NCBI RefSeq assembly: GCF_001592945.1 | Contig: NZ_LRPB01000023.1 | Span: 372,001-436,000, forward strand | Length of the DNA: 64,000 nt | Source of the DNA: Roseivirga seohaensis | GTDB taxonomy: Bacteria > Bacteroidota > Bacteroidia > Cytophagales > Cyclobacteriaceae | Reading direction: 5' to 3' | Shown here: positions 33,967-42,265 of the stretch, one piece after another | Numbering within the stretch: position 1 is the stretch's first letter | Layout of the letters: each line of letters opens with the position of its first letter | Notes under the pieces: model-generated | What the model saw: the letters and a program-made list of their open reading frames with translations, nothing else | Told to the model about the DNA's origin: nothing | The model's database searches: none | Position numbers and translations under genes: made by a program

Positions 33967-35052
33967 CTATTTCGGAAAAGCAGAAGCGTCAATACCCGGT
34001 ACCAAACGAATTGCATTCTTGTAATAGATCTTTTTTAGCACTTCATCTGAGAGCCCCAAACCGTACATTTTCCAATAGGCGTGGTACTTTTTGTAATAAG
34101 GAAAGTATTCATCGTTCGTTTCCAGTACTCTAAAATAAGTGGCGTACTCCTCAGGGTTGTAAGCATCTTTTCCAAACAGCACGCGGTCTTGGTATTTGGT
34201 GAGGAAGTTATTTGCCATACGTGGTTGGCGACCCAACTCAGCGATTACTGCTCCGATTTCTACATTCATATTTGGCATTTCGTCCAAGAGTTTTCCCAAA
34301 TGGGCTAAGTCGTTGCCATACCAGCCTAAGTGCGCGGCAATAAATTGGGTATTCTTATGCTTTTTGAAAACGTTGTGTTGTTCTTGAATTAGGGTTTCCC
34401 AAGGCACGGGATTATCATCTTCTCTTTTTCTATTCGGATGTGTTTTCAACTCCAACCATCTTTCATTTTCAGCATCAAAAGGTGCCCAAAATTGTTTTGG
34501 ATCTGCAGTGTGGATCAGTACTGGAATACCTAATTCACCACATTTTGCCCAAATCGGGTCAAGCCTTGGGTCGTCCACTGCTACGCGATTTCCATCAGTA
34601 TCTTTTACGGAGAAACCTAAGCTTTTGAAAATTTTAAGCCCTCGTGCACCTTGGTTATAATCCCTTTCTAGTTGGGCTGCGGCCCTTTCTCCCCAGCCTT
34701 CTTCGCCTACATTAATAAAGTTTACATTGGCGAAAACAATAAAGCGTTTGGGTTGATTAGCTTTTATATTTGCGGAGGCGTCTGCAATTGATTTGCCGCT
34801 ACCACCACTTAGATTTACCATAAGCCCCATGTTGATTCCATCCATTTCCGCAGCAAGTGCATTTAAATCTTGTTGACCCATTCGCCTCTGATGACTGTGG
34901 ATATCGATAAAAGGAAATTTCGATCGGGTGATCGGGTGTTCAGGAACAACGAGTGTTGATGGCGGATTATATCCTTCAAAATCCATCGTTTGGGCGGTAA
35001 TTGTGGTTCCTAAAAATAGACCAATGGAGCAGGCAATCAATTTGATTTTCAT
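33967..35052 (-). CDS. Secreted amidohydrolase-family metal hydrolase
   Basis: 361 residues with a signal peptide (residues 1-20, ending TTITAQ). The rest resembles the amidohydrolase_2 family, a TIM-barrel metal hydrolase: metal-binding HxH in DIHSHQRR, a second His pair region PVLIHTADPKQFW, and FIAAHLGWYGNDL. Such enzymes act on cyclic amides, lactones or decarboxylate aromatic acids; here the export signal is unusual and the substrate is unknown. It is 99 bp upstream of paralogue B on the same strand and might be cotranscribed. Confidence 0.82.
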   Translation of the reverse strand: MKIKLIACSIGLFLGTTITAQTMDFEGYNPPSTLVVPEHPITRSKFPFIDIHSHQRRMGQQDLNALAAEMDGINMGLMVNLSGGSGKSIADASANIKANQPKRFIVFANVNFINVGEEGWGERAAAQLERDYNQGARGLKIFKSLGFSVKDTDGNRVAVDDPRLDPIWAKCGELGIPVLIHTADPKQFWAPFDAENERWLELKTHPNRKREDDNPVPWETLIQEQHNVFKKHKNTQFIAAHLGWYGNDLAHLGKLLDEMPNMNVEIGAVIAELGRQPRMANNFLTKYQDRVLFGKDAYNPEEYATYFRVLETNDEYFPYYKKYHAYWKMYGLGLSDEVLKKIYYKNAIRLVPGIDASAFPK

Positions 35053-35233
35053 GGCTTAAGATAGTTTTTAGCTTAATCGAAGTAGAATAATAAAGGTTTT
35101 GCGCTTGTGATCAAAATCAACACAACTGCTTAAGATAGAATGATTCAGTCTTTTCCAAACCAATAAATGATTTTGACGGTAAGAAAGAAGCCTAGTTTTT
35201 GAATTAATTTGAAAGGAATAAATAGATTGAATC

Positions 35234-35992
35234 ATGGAGGTTTCATTAAAAGGCAAGGTAATATTGGTCACGGGCGGTTCGAGGGGCATTGGCCGCGCTC
35301 TTTCCAAACAGCTTTCAGACACTGGCGCTGCTGTGGCTGTTCACTATAATTCTAATAAAGAACAGGCACAATCCATTCTAAATGAGCTGAATTCCGATTG
35401 TCAGCTTTTTCAAGCGGATCTTTCTAATACACCTGAAACAATAAACTTGTTTAAACAAGTAATAAAGGAAATGAATGGTTTGGATGTGTTGATTAACAAT
35501 GCGGGAGTAGCCATTTCTTCTGATTTAGTGAAAGCAGATGATGACTGGTTAAACGACTGGCAGTTTACCATGAACGTGAACCTTCAGGCTACTGGACTTT
35601 TGTGTAAAAAAAGCATCGAACACTTCTTAGAGAATGGCGGAGGAAGAATTATCAATATTTCATCTCGGGCTGCTTTTCGTGGAGATACTGCTGATTACTT
35701 GGCTTATGCGGCTTCGAAAGGTGGAGTGGTGGCGCTTACGCGTTCCATAGCTCGGGCTTACGGAAAAAATGAAATTAAAGCATTTACCATTGCGCCTGGT
35801 TTTGTAAGAACCGACATGGCGCAAGATTTTATGGACCAATATGGCGAAGGATTTGCCCTGAACGATATTGCATTGAATCAATTAACCGAGCCGAAGGATT
35901 TAGCACCTCTAGTAACGCTTATGGCCAGCGGGTTAATGGATCATGCTACAGGCTGCACCATTGATGTGAATGCCGCCAGTTATGTGCATTAA
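35234..35992 (+). CDS. Short-chain dehydrogenase/reductase (FabG-like)
   Basis: 252 residues of the classical SDR family: cofactor motif TGGSRGIGRAL (residues 14-24), NNAG motif, and catalytic Ser-Tyr-Lys in INISSRAAF... YAASKGG. GSRG with basic residues suggests NADP(H). It may be a 3-oxoacyl-ACP reductase or a general ketone reductase; the sequence does not say. Transcribed divergently from the amidohydrolase; its 3' end overlaps the stop of the convergent histidine kinase by 4 bp. Confidence 0.9.
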   Translation: MEVSLKGKVILVTGGSRGIGRALSKQLSDTGAAVAVHYNSNKEQAQSILNELNSDCQLFQADLSNTPETINLFKQVIKEMNGLDVLINNAGVAISSDLVKADDDWLNDWQFTMNVNLQATGLLCKKSIEHFLENGGGRIINISSRAAFRGDTADYLAYAASKGGVVALTRSIARAYGKNEIKAFTIAPGFVRTDMAQDFMDQYGEGFALNDIALNQLTEPKDLAPLVTLMASGLMDHATGCTIDVNAASYVH

Positions 35993-37320
35993 CTATGGAA
36001 TATTATTTCAATAGTAAAGCTTGTTTTACTTTTTAAAAGTAAAAACTGGTAGTTGTGTTTTTCTATCACCTGCTTCGCAATTTGTAAACCAAGCCCCATT
36101 CCTTTCTGAAGGGTATCAATATTTTCCGCAACTCCGTTTTGAATATGTAAGGAAAGCATCTCTTTTTGTTCCGAGATTTCAACCGAAACAGCTTGCTTAC
36201 TTTCTCCATATTTTCGGATGTTATCAAAGAGGTTGACGAGCACACCTTCTAGCTTTTCTCTATCTGCATTTATCGTAAGCTTTTCAGGGTTTGCATTGAT
36301 GGAAAGCTTGATGTCGAAATTCTTTGTAGACAAAGTCGGGCGCATTCTTTCCAGCATATCATAAATCAAATCGTCCAATCTGAAATTGGATTTGCGCAGT
36401 ACAAGCGTTTCAGATTTGAGCTGACTCATCAGCAGAAAATCCTGCACAATGTTTTTTAGCCTAATCACTTCTTCGCGTAAGCTATTGAGCGTATCCTGGC
36501 TTAGTTCTTTTTCAGACGAGCCCATTCTGTACTCCAATTCCGACTGCATATTGGCCAAAGGGGTTCGCAGTTCATGGGCGGCCATGGCGAAAAACTGATT
36601 CTGGCTACGAATGGAAGTTTCAATCCTTGAAATCATTTCGTTCATCGTGGCCGAAAGCTGAGTGATTTCATCATTCGCAGAAGAAACGGGTAAACGATCC
36701 ATTTGAGGCGAGGCCTTTACACTTTGAGCCTTGGCAATTAATTTTTGAAGCGGGGCTAAAGTGAAATGAGCAATTAAAACGGCAGCGATAAATGCAATAA
36801 GCGCAGCACCCAAGTTGGCAAAAATCAATCTGGACTTTAAGGCAGAAATTTCATCATAGACGATTTGATTGTTTTTTGCCAGCACCAAACTGATTTGCGC
36901 ACCGGTGCTTTCATCCAAAGGCCTTCGGGCAATGCAATACGTAAACGAATCGATCTTGATAAACTCCATCAATGGAGCCCGCCCCTCCAAAGTTGGTTGC
37001 TCTATTTCAACAAAAACAGAAGAGAATATTTCGGGGAAATCGGGCCGCTCATATACCATTTGGCTTTCGAACATGTTGCCAAACCACAATTGAATGGGCT
37101 GATCTTCTTGCGTAACGGGGATTTGCGTTAGCTCATCATCTACTCCGTTTAAAATGCTCAAGGCTTCAACTTTTCCACTATTCTGAAAAGCATTGATGAG
37201 GCTGGTTCGGATGGATTGAAAAAGGGAATAGTTAAAGGCGAGCGAAATGCCAAAAAAGACAACGAAGAAGGCCGCAGCAATCTTAAATCGAATACTTTTA
37301 AAAAACTGAATCTGCGGCAA
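35989..37320 (-). CDS. Sensor histidine kinase, HisKA type
   Basis: 443 residues. Two membrane helices (about 12-30 and 168-185) enclose a periplasmic sensor of about 135 residues, then HAMP and a HisKA domain with phosphoacceptor H249 (AMAAHELRTPLANMQ), N-box VNLFDNIRKYG and G-box KGMGLGLQIAKQVIEKH. Organised with the OmpR regulator 2 bp upstream and an unknown secreted protein before that. The ligand is unknown. Confidence 0.93.
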   Translation of the reverse strand: MPQIQFFKSIRFKIAAAFFVVFFGISLAFNYSLFQSIRTSLINAFQNSGKVEALSILNGVDDELTQIPVTQEDQPIQLWFGNMFESQMVYERPDFPEIFSSVFVEIEQPTLEGRAPLMEFIKIDSFTYCIARRPLDESTGAQISLVLAKNNQIVYDEISALKSRLIFANLGAALIAFIAAVLIAHFTLAPLQKLIAKAQSVKASPQMDRLPVSSANDEITQLSATMNEMISRIETSIRSQNQFFAMAAHELRTPLANMQSELEYRMGSSEKELSQDTLNSLREEVIRLKNIVQDFLLMSQLKSETLVLRKSNFRLDDLIYDMLERMRPTLSTKNFDIKLSINANPEKLTINADREKLEGVLVNLFDNIRKYGESKQAVSVEISEQKEMLSLHIQNGVAENIDTLQKGMGLGLQIAKQVIEKHNYQFLLLKSKTSFTIEIIFHS

Positions 37321-37322
37321 GC

Positions 37323-38006
37323 TTAACTTTTTACGAGTTCACCTTGAATTTTATAGCCGTAACCTACTTGGGTTTCTATCAGCTTGGGCTCAAAATCAAA
37401 GTCTATTTTTTTTCTGAGCTGATGCATGTGCACCTCCACCACATTGCTTCCACGGTCGAAATTAATGTTCCAGATTTTCTGGGTAATTTCTGATTTGGAA
37501 AGCACGCGATTGGTGTTGCTCATCAGCAGTTCTAAGATAGAGAACTCTCGCTTACTTAACTCGATTAATTGATCGGCTCGGGTTACTTCGCGCTTAATCA
37601 AATCTACTTTAAGGTCTTTTACCTGAAGAGTTGAAGCCCGTGTTGAGCCGAATTTTCTTTGCACATTTCTTACTCTGGCCTTCAATTCTTCAAAATCGAA
37701 GGGTTTTTTAACGTAATCAATCGCACCTAAATCCAGCCCCTTGATTACGTGTTCACTTTCATTCAAAGCACTCATAAAAATGATGGGCGTATGAATGGAA
37801 AACTCACGCATGTTTTTCAACACCTCAAAACCATTTTGACCAGGCAGCATAATGTCTAAAAGTATCAAGTCGAAATCGTTGGTGGCTGCGGTTTCTAATG
37901 CTTCGCTGCCATTGGTTTCATGGGCAACAGAATAGCCTTCCTCTTCTAAGCCTTTTACTAAAAAATTACCCAGCTTAACTTCGTCTTCTATTAAGAGAAT
38001 TTTCAT
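37323..38006 (-). CDS. OmpR-family response regulator
   Basis: 227 residues: receiver with phosphoacceptor D51 (LILLDIMLPGQNG) and a C-terminal winged-helix (about 130-227; FSILELLMSN, SKSEITQKIWN, VVEVHMHQLRKKID). It precedes its HisKA kinase by 2 bp and its start overlaps the end of the secreted-protein gene by 4 bp, so the three are translationally coupled. Confidence 0.94.
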   Translation of the reverse strand: MKILLIEDEVKLGNFLVKGLEEEGYSVAHETNGSEALETAATNDFDLILLDIMLPGQNGFEVLKNMREFSIHTPIIFMSALNESEHVIKGLDLGAIDYVKKPFDFEELKARVRNVQRKFGSTRASTLQVKDLKVDLIKREVTRADQLIELSKREFSILELLMSNTNRVLSKSEITQKIWNINFDRGSNVVEVHMHQLRKKIDFDFEPKLIETQVGYGYKIQGELVKS

Positions 38007-39379
38007 AGTGAGCGAGTAAGGTTTACTTGGTCTTTAAAAGTTGTTCCGTCTACAGTGATTTTTGAAGGGATAAAAATACTGTAGCCCAATTTATTAATTT
38101 CTCCCTCAAGCCCTTTTCTTTTCCAACCTTCGATTTTAATCGTTTTGCCCTCTTTAATTAGGTTTGAAATAGAAGAAGCGATTCGGGTACTAATCTTAAT
38201 GTAAGACTTGTCATCTAAAACCACGCCTCTTAATACATCATCTTTATTTACTCGTTCTAAGTCAATGCCGGTTACCACTCCGCTTACTTCTTCAGACTCC
38301 GTTTCGTAATTTTCTTTTGCTTGGGCAAAACCGTATAAACGGAGGGTGTCCTTATTTGTGCATAAGGCATATAGAAAATTATAGTGTTCACTACGGAAAT
38401 AGCCATTGTTTGTGCGGTTACGATAGAAAAGTGAAAGCTCTTCGTTTTTGTGGTTCTGAATGAAAGAATCAATTGCTTTTGCATCGTTTTCACTAAACCT
38501 ATAAGTAACCTTCTCGCTGTCCGATTGCGTCTTCAAATAAGAAATTAGTCCAAGCTCATTTGGAATAAGCTCATTTGCAATGCCTGTCTTATGATCTAAG
38601 AACATAGAAATTTGTCCGAAAGAAGGCATTATAGAACTTCCATACTTTGTGCCAATGATCATTCCATGAGCCATTTCTAGGGTGTTCTTAGTTTTTACTA
38701 CAGAACCAGCAATATAGTTTTTAACAGGGCGAACATAGCTTACAAAGTTTGATTCAATATGATCGTCATTGTTTGATATAGACTTTTTGGCTAGCAAGCT
38801 ATCTCCGTTTTCCAAAAACAGTAAATATTCACGTCCTTTGATTTTTGTACTACTTAATACTTTAGCCGCTATCACTGTTTCAAAAGTTTGACTATTTCTT
38901 AAACCTGTTTTATTTGCTTCAATACTCTTTCGTTCGATTAAAAAAACTTCTTTTTTCGTTCTGACTTCTAGTAAAGAACCTATTCCTGAAATCTTTTTAC
39001 TCAGTTCTTTTTCTGCTTTTCTTGTAGAAGTGGTTTTATAGGGAGCTTTTTCTAAAAACTCTTGGTCTCCACTTACTTTAATTTCAACAGTTTCCTTTAA
39101 AGCAATAAGAGGTTTCATCATTGCCCCATTTTCAGCCGGGAAGGTTAGACTTAATAAGTCTCCATTTTCTTTTTGGAAAACGGCACCAATTAAATAGCTT
39201 TCTATAGTCCTATCACCATAAATGGACTTGATAAATTTTCCTCGGTAGGTTACCTCTATATGTTTAGACTTATCATTAAAGCGTTTTGCATAATCGAGCA
39301 TTTTAGGAGGAATTTCTTGACCCACTACTGGAATAGAAAGTAGTAAAGCGAATAACAAAAAAGTAAACCGATTTTTCAT
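38003..39379 (-). CDS. Secreted protein of unknown function coupled to OmpR/HisKA system
   Basis: 458 residues; signal peptide about residues 1-20 (LLFALLLSIPVVGQ). I recognise no domain. It is rich in beta-type alternation and charged residues; a repeat-like pattern with the KIKGREYLLFLENGDSLL segment recalls SH3-like barrels. It overlaps the response regulator by 4 bp. In such triads the secreted protein often feeds the sensor or is its target. No transposon, atypical codon use or truncation seen. Confidence 0.6.
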   Translation of the reverse strand: MKNRFTFLLFALLLSIPVVGQEIPPKMLDYAKRFNDKSKHIEVTYRGKFIKSIYGDRTIESYLIGAVFQKENGDLLSLTFPAENGAMMKPLIALKETVEIKVSGDQEFLEKAPYKTTSTRKAEKELSKKISGIGSLLEVRTKKEVFLIERKSIEANKTGLRNSQTFETVIAAKVLSSTKIKGREYLLFLENGDSLLAKKSISNNDDHIESNFVSYVRPVKNYIAGSVVKTKNTLEMAHGMIIGTKYGSSIMPSFGQISMFLDHKTGIANELIPNELGLISYLKTQSDSEKVTYRFSENDAKAIDSFIQNHKNEELSLFYRNRTNNGYFRSEHYNFLYALCTNKDTLRLYGFAQAKENYETESEEVSGVVTGIDLERVNKDDVLRGVVLDDKSYIKISTRIASSISNLIKEGKTIKIEGWKRKGLEGEINKLGYSIFIPSKITVDGTTFKDQVNLTRSL

Positions 39380-39458
39380 AACCTTAAATTTCTTCGAACC
39401 TAAAACACTCTTATTAAAACTAGCTTAAATTCAGATTAATATTCCTTAATTTCATAAT

Positions 39459-40031
39459 ATGAAAAAACGCTGCACTTGGTGCGAAAACACCTTTGAAGAA
39501 TACGAAAGATACCACGATGAGGAATGGGGCGTGCCTGTGCATGACGATAAAACGCATTTCGAATTTTTGATTTTAGAAGGCGCACAAGCAGGTTTAAGTT
39601 GGTCGACCGTTTTGAAGAAAAGAGAAGGCTATCGTCAGCTATTTGCCGATTTTAATGTGGAGGCCGTTGCGGAATTTACTCCAGCCGAAGTAGAAATTAT
39701 ACTTCAAAACCCCGCCATTATTCGAAATCGACTAAAGGTTGCTGGAACGGTGATTAATGCCCAGAAATTTATAGCGGTGCAAAAAGAGTTCGGTTCTTTC
39801 GACAAATACGTATGGTCTTTTGTAGGCGGAAAGCCCATTGTGAATGCTTGGGAAAGCATGAAGCAAGTGCCTGCCACTACCCCTGAATCAGATGCACTGA
39901 GCAAAGATTTGAAAAAGCGAGGGTTTAAATTTGTTGGCAGTACAATAATGTACGCCTATATGCAGGCCTGCGGCTTGGTAATGGACCATACCACAGACTG
40001 TTTTAGATACAAGGCGCTAAGCGGAAAATAG
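39459..40031 (+). CDS. tag: DNA-3-methyladenine glycosylase I
   Basis: 190 residues, the size of Tag. Family marks: CTWCENTFEEYERYHDEEWG (Cys and His that bind structural zinc), GLSWSTVLKKREGYR and DALSKDLKKRGFKFVGSTIMYAYMQACGLV, nearly as in E. coli Tag. It removes 3-methyladenine from alkylated DNA. Transcribed alone; ends 3 bp from the stop of the next, convergent gene. Confidence 0.95.
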   Translation: MKKRCTWCENTFEEYERYHDEEWGVPVHDDKTHFEFLILEGAQAGLSWSTVLKKREGYRQLFADFNVEAVAEFTPAEVEIILQNPAIIRNRLKVAGTVINAQKFIAVQKEFGSFDKYVWSFVGGKPIVNAWESMKQVPATTPESDALSKDLKKRGFKFVGSTIMYAYMQACGLVMDHTTDCFRYKALSGK

Positions 40032-40034
40032 TCT

Positions 40035-40502
40035 TTATTGGGAAACGCTCAAAACAATCGTTTTACGCGGAATTTTTATGTACCACATTCCCACTTCTTT
40101 GCCTTCTGCTACCATAGCAGATGAATACAACACAAATTGAGTGTCTTCCATGAATTGAACGTTTCCAGGCGATTTAATGTCGTTTTTACTATTGTATTGG
40201 TAAGCTTCATAAATGGCTTTCCCTTTTCCCTCTAAGCTATTTTCTTCGTTGAAAGCAAAACCCTTTACTTCAATATCTGCTGATTCGACTGCTGTCCAGA
40301 CTACTTTTTCTTCTTCAAGATTTACCTTGAGTTTAGCGGAAATACTATCGCCTATTTCCTTGGCTTTTTCAATGATTTGCACATCCGACACCACCTGAAT
40401 TTCCTGGCTTTTCATGTCTTGAAGCGCCTTTTTTGTATCTACCTTTTGGTTAGAACAATTGAAAGCCAAAAGAGCGAGAATTACGATGCTTAGCTTTTTC
40501 AT
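40035..40502 (-). CDS. Small lipoprotein, hypothetical
   Basis: 155 residues. Signal peptide with lipobox LLAFNC (Cys at about 16) followed by SNQKVDTKKALQD. Mature part is a mixed alpha/beta domain with IVLSVSQ at its C-terminus. I do not recognise it; a copper/metal or peptide-binding role would be a guess. Convergent with tag, divergent from prfA. Confidence 0.65.
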   Translation of the reverse strand: MKKLSIVILALLAFNCSNQKVDTKKALQDMKSQEIQVVSDVQIIEKAKEIGDSISAKLKVNLEEEKVVWTAVESADIEVKGFAFNEENSLEGKGKAIYEAYQYNSKNDIKSPGNVQFMEDTQFVLYSSAMVAEGKEVGMWYIKIPRKTIVLSVSQ

Positions 40503-40558
40503 GAAATAAAATATTTACTCAGTTGGGTGTAAAATTAACAGCCTTGTCAATTGTTTGT

Positions 40559-40566
40559 TAATTTTG
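40559..40566 (+). promoter_or_regulatory. Candidate promoter -7 box for prfA
   Basis: TAATTTTG matches TAnnTTTG and is 19 bp before the prfA ATG. A TTG lies only 12 bp upstream, shorter than the usual spacing, so support is partial. Confidence 0.5.
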
Positions 40567-40585
40567 TGGATTAATTCGCATAAAT

Positions 40586-41659
40586 ATGATTGACAAGCTA
40601 GAGACACTTAAAGCACGATTCGAAGAAGTAGGTCAGCTCCTTGTACAGCCTGATGCCATGACAGACATGAAGCATTACTCTAAACTGAACAAGGAATACA
40701 AAGACTTAGAGAAGATTGTGACGGTCTATGATGAATATATCAATGTGAATGAAAATATTGAGTCATCCAAAGAACTTCTGAAAACTGAAAAAGATGAAGA
40801 GTTTCGTGAGATGGCCAAAATGGAAATCAGTGAACTGTCTGAGCGAAAAGAGGAAATAGAAGAAGAGCTAAAGGTAATGCTTATTCCTAAAGACCCTGAT
40901 GACTCTAAGGATGTAATCATGGAAATTAGAGCAGGTGCTGGTGGTGATGAAGCTGCAATTTTTGCTGGTGATTTATACAGAATGTATGACAGGTACATTG
41001 AAAGCAAAGGCTGGAAGAAGGAACTCATCAATGTAAACGAAGCGGCTTCTGGTGGTTTTAAAGAAATCACTTTTGGCGTTTCTGGCGAAGACGTTTACGG
41101 AGCTTTAAAATTTGAATCGGGCGTTCACCGTGTGCAACGTGTTCCTGTAACCGAGTCTCAAGGGCGAGTACATACTTCAGCTGCTTCAGTAGCAGTTTTA
41201 CCCGAAGTGGAAGATGTGGATGTTCACCTCGATATGAAAGATGTTCGGAAAGACACCTATCGTTCGTCAGGTGCGGGTGGTCAGCACGTAAACAAAACAG
41301 AATCCGCTGTTCGACTGACGCACATACCTACGGGTATTGTGGTAGAATGCCAAGATGGGCGTTCCCAACATAAAAACTTCGATAAGGCATTGAGTGTTCT
41401 TCGCTCGCGTATGTACGAAATTGAGTTGAAAAAGCAGGAAGACGAACAGGCAGGAAAACGAAAATCTTTAGTAGGCAGTGCCGATAGGTCCGATAAAATT
41501 AGAACTTATAACTATCCTCAGGGCCGCGTTACAGATCATAGAATTGGTTATTCTCAACACAATTTACCTACCGTGATGGATGGCGAAATTGGCGAGTTTG
41601 TAGAGCGTTTAAGAATGGCCGAAGCCTCTGAAAAAATGGCACAAGACAGTATGGTTTAA
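40586..41659 (+). CDS. prfA: Peptide chain release factor 1
   Basis: 357 residues. The catalytic GGQ (231-233, in [14 protein letters not shown]) and the stop-codon recognition motif PVT (187-189; RF2 has SPF) identify RF1, which reads UAA and UAG. It releases the peptide from peptidyl-tRNA in the ribosome. Stops immediately at the convergent 70-aa regulator (adjacent bases). No frameshift site or anomalies seen. Confidence 0.97.
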   Translation: MIDKLETLKARFEEVGQLLVQPDAMTDMKHYSKLNKEYKDLEKIVTVYDEYINVNENIESSKELLKTEKDEEFREMAKMEISELSERKEEIEEELKVMLIPKDPDDSKDVIMEIRAGAGGDEAAIFAGDLYRMYDRYIESKGWKKELINVNEAASGGFKEITFGVSGEDVYGALKFESGVHRVQRVPVTESQGRVHTSAASVAVLPEVEDVDVHLDMKDVRKDTYRSSGAGGQHVNKTESAVRLTHIPTGIVVECQDGRSQHKNFDKALSVLRSRMYEIELKKQEDEQAGKRKSLVGSADRSDKIRTYNYPQGRVTDHRIGYSQHNLPTVMDGEIGEFVERLRMAEASEKMAQDSMV

Positions 41660-41872
41660 TTACTTAGCTTGGTAATCCATCGGTTCTAGCTCAAACAATC
41701 GGTTTACTGTAGTATTGAAAATCTCAGAAATTTTAAGGGCCAGAGTGGTAGATGGCGTGTATTTACCGCGCTCAATTGCATTGATGCTTTGTCGCGATAC
41801 TCCTGCAAGGCTGGCCAGTTGTTCCTGAGTTATCTTTTTTCGCTTGCGCTCTTCGCGGAGTGTGTTTTTCAT
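41660..41872 (-). CDS. Cro/C1-type helix-turn-helix regulator
   Basis: 70 residues, essentially a single HTH_3 domain: KITQEQLASLAGVSRQSINAIERGKYTPS gives the recognition helix. Proteins of this size (YgzD/Xre type) commonly regulate neighbouring membrane proteins. Two short inverted repeats in the 188-bp region upstream (41954-41970 and 41984-42004) may be operators. It is divergent from the 45-aa membrane protein. Confidence 0.88.
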   Translation of the reverse strand: MKNTLREERKRKKITQEQLASLAGVSRQSINAIERGKYTPSTTLALKISEIFNTTVNRLFELEPMDYQAK

Positions 41873-41953
41873 TTTGATTCCAATTCTTACGTAAAACTAG
41901 AACGATCAGCCCTTTGAACGGCCTTTTAATTAGTTAAGTTTATATTACATTTT

Positions 41954-42004
41954 TGTTCCTAAAACGAACAGAATGTTACAAGGCTGTTAAAAATTCGTGA
42001 ACAG
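41954..42004. promoter_or_regulatory. Two inverted repeats between the HTH gene and small membrane protein gene
   Basis: TGTTC-N7-GAACA (41954-41970) and CTGTT-N11-AACAG (41984-42004). Both share the TGTT/AACA arms and occupy the divergent control region, so they may be binding sites of the Cro-like regulator. Short arms, so moderate support at best. Confidence 0.35.
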
Positions 42005-42028
42005 TTTCTTAACATTGGCATTTTGATT

Positions 42029-42036
42029 TATCTTTG
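42029..42036 (+). promoter_or_regulatory. Bacteroidota -7 box for the 45-aa membrane protein gene
   Basis: TATCTTTG matches TAnnTTTG and is followed by an A-rich leader with AAGAAGAAACC before the ATG at 42061. No correctly spaced TTG upstream. Confidence 0.45.
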
Positions 42037-42060
42037 CCCCCCATAATAAAAGAAGAAACC

Positions 42061-42198
42061 ATGTTATTCGACCCACCAATTGCTTCTGGAGCTAATACCT
42101 TTATTTGGATTGTTGTAATTCTTGTTGGCTTTGTAGCTGCTTTAAGTCAGCACGATGCCCTTTTTAAAGGAAAGAAGAAAAAAGAAGGAGAGCACTAA
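42061..42198 (+). CDS. Small membrane protein, 45 aa
   Basis: Below the usual ORF cutoff. ATG to TAA encodes MLFDPPIASGANTFIWIVVI and onward: a short N-terminus, one membrane helix (about 14-30), then a basic KGKKKKEGEH tail. A good -7 box, A-rich leader and the lack of an overlapping gene argue for a real gene. The Lys-rich end probably faces the cytoplasm. Function unknown; the divergent Cro-like gene may control it. Confidence 0.65.
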   Translation: MLFDPPIASGANTFIWIVVILVGFVAALSQHDALFKGKKKKEGEH

Positions 42199-42265
42199 GT
42201 CTATTTCTCCCCATTTCTTTATTTCATAGGTCAACTAAAAATTGGCCTTTAATCATTCCTTCTGG

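Noticed and set aside
35054-35138. 11-bp direct repeat GCTTAAGATAG (35054-35064, 35128-35138) between amidohydrolase and SDR
   Set aside because: Two copies 74 bp apart could be a LytTR-type binding pair, but the match is short and AT-rich, and spacing is far too long for such regulators.
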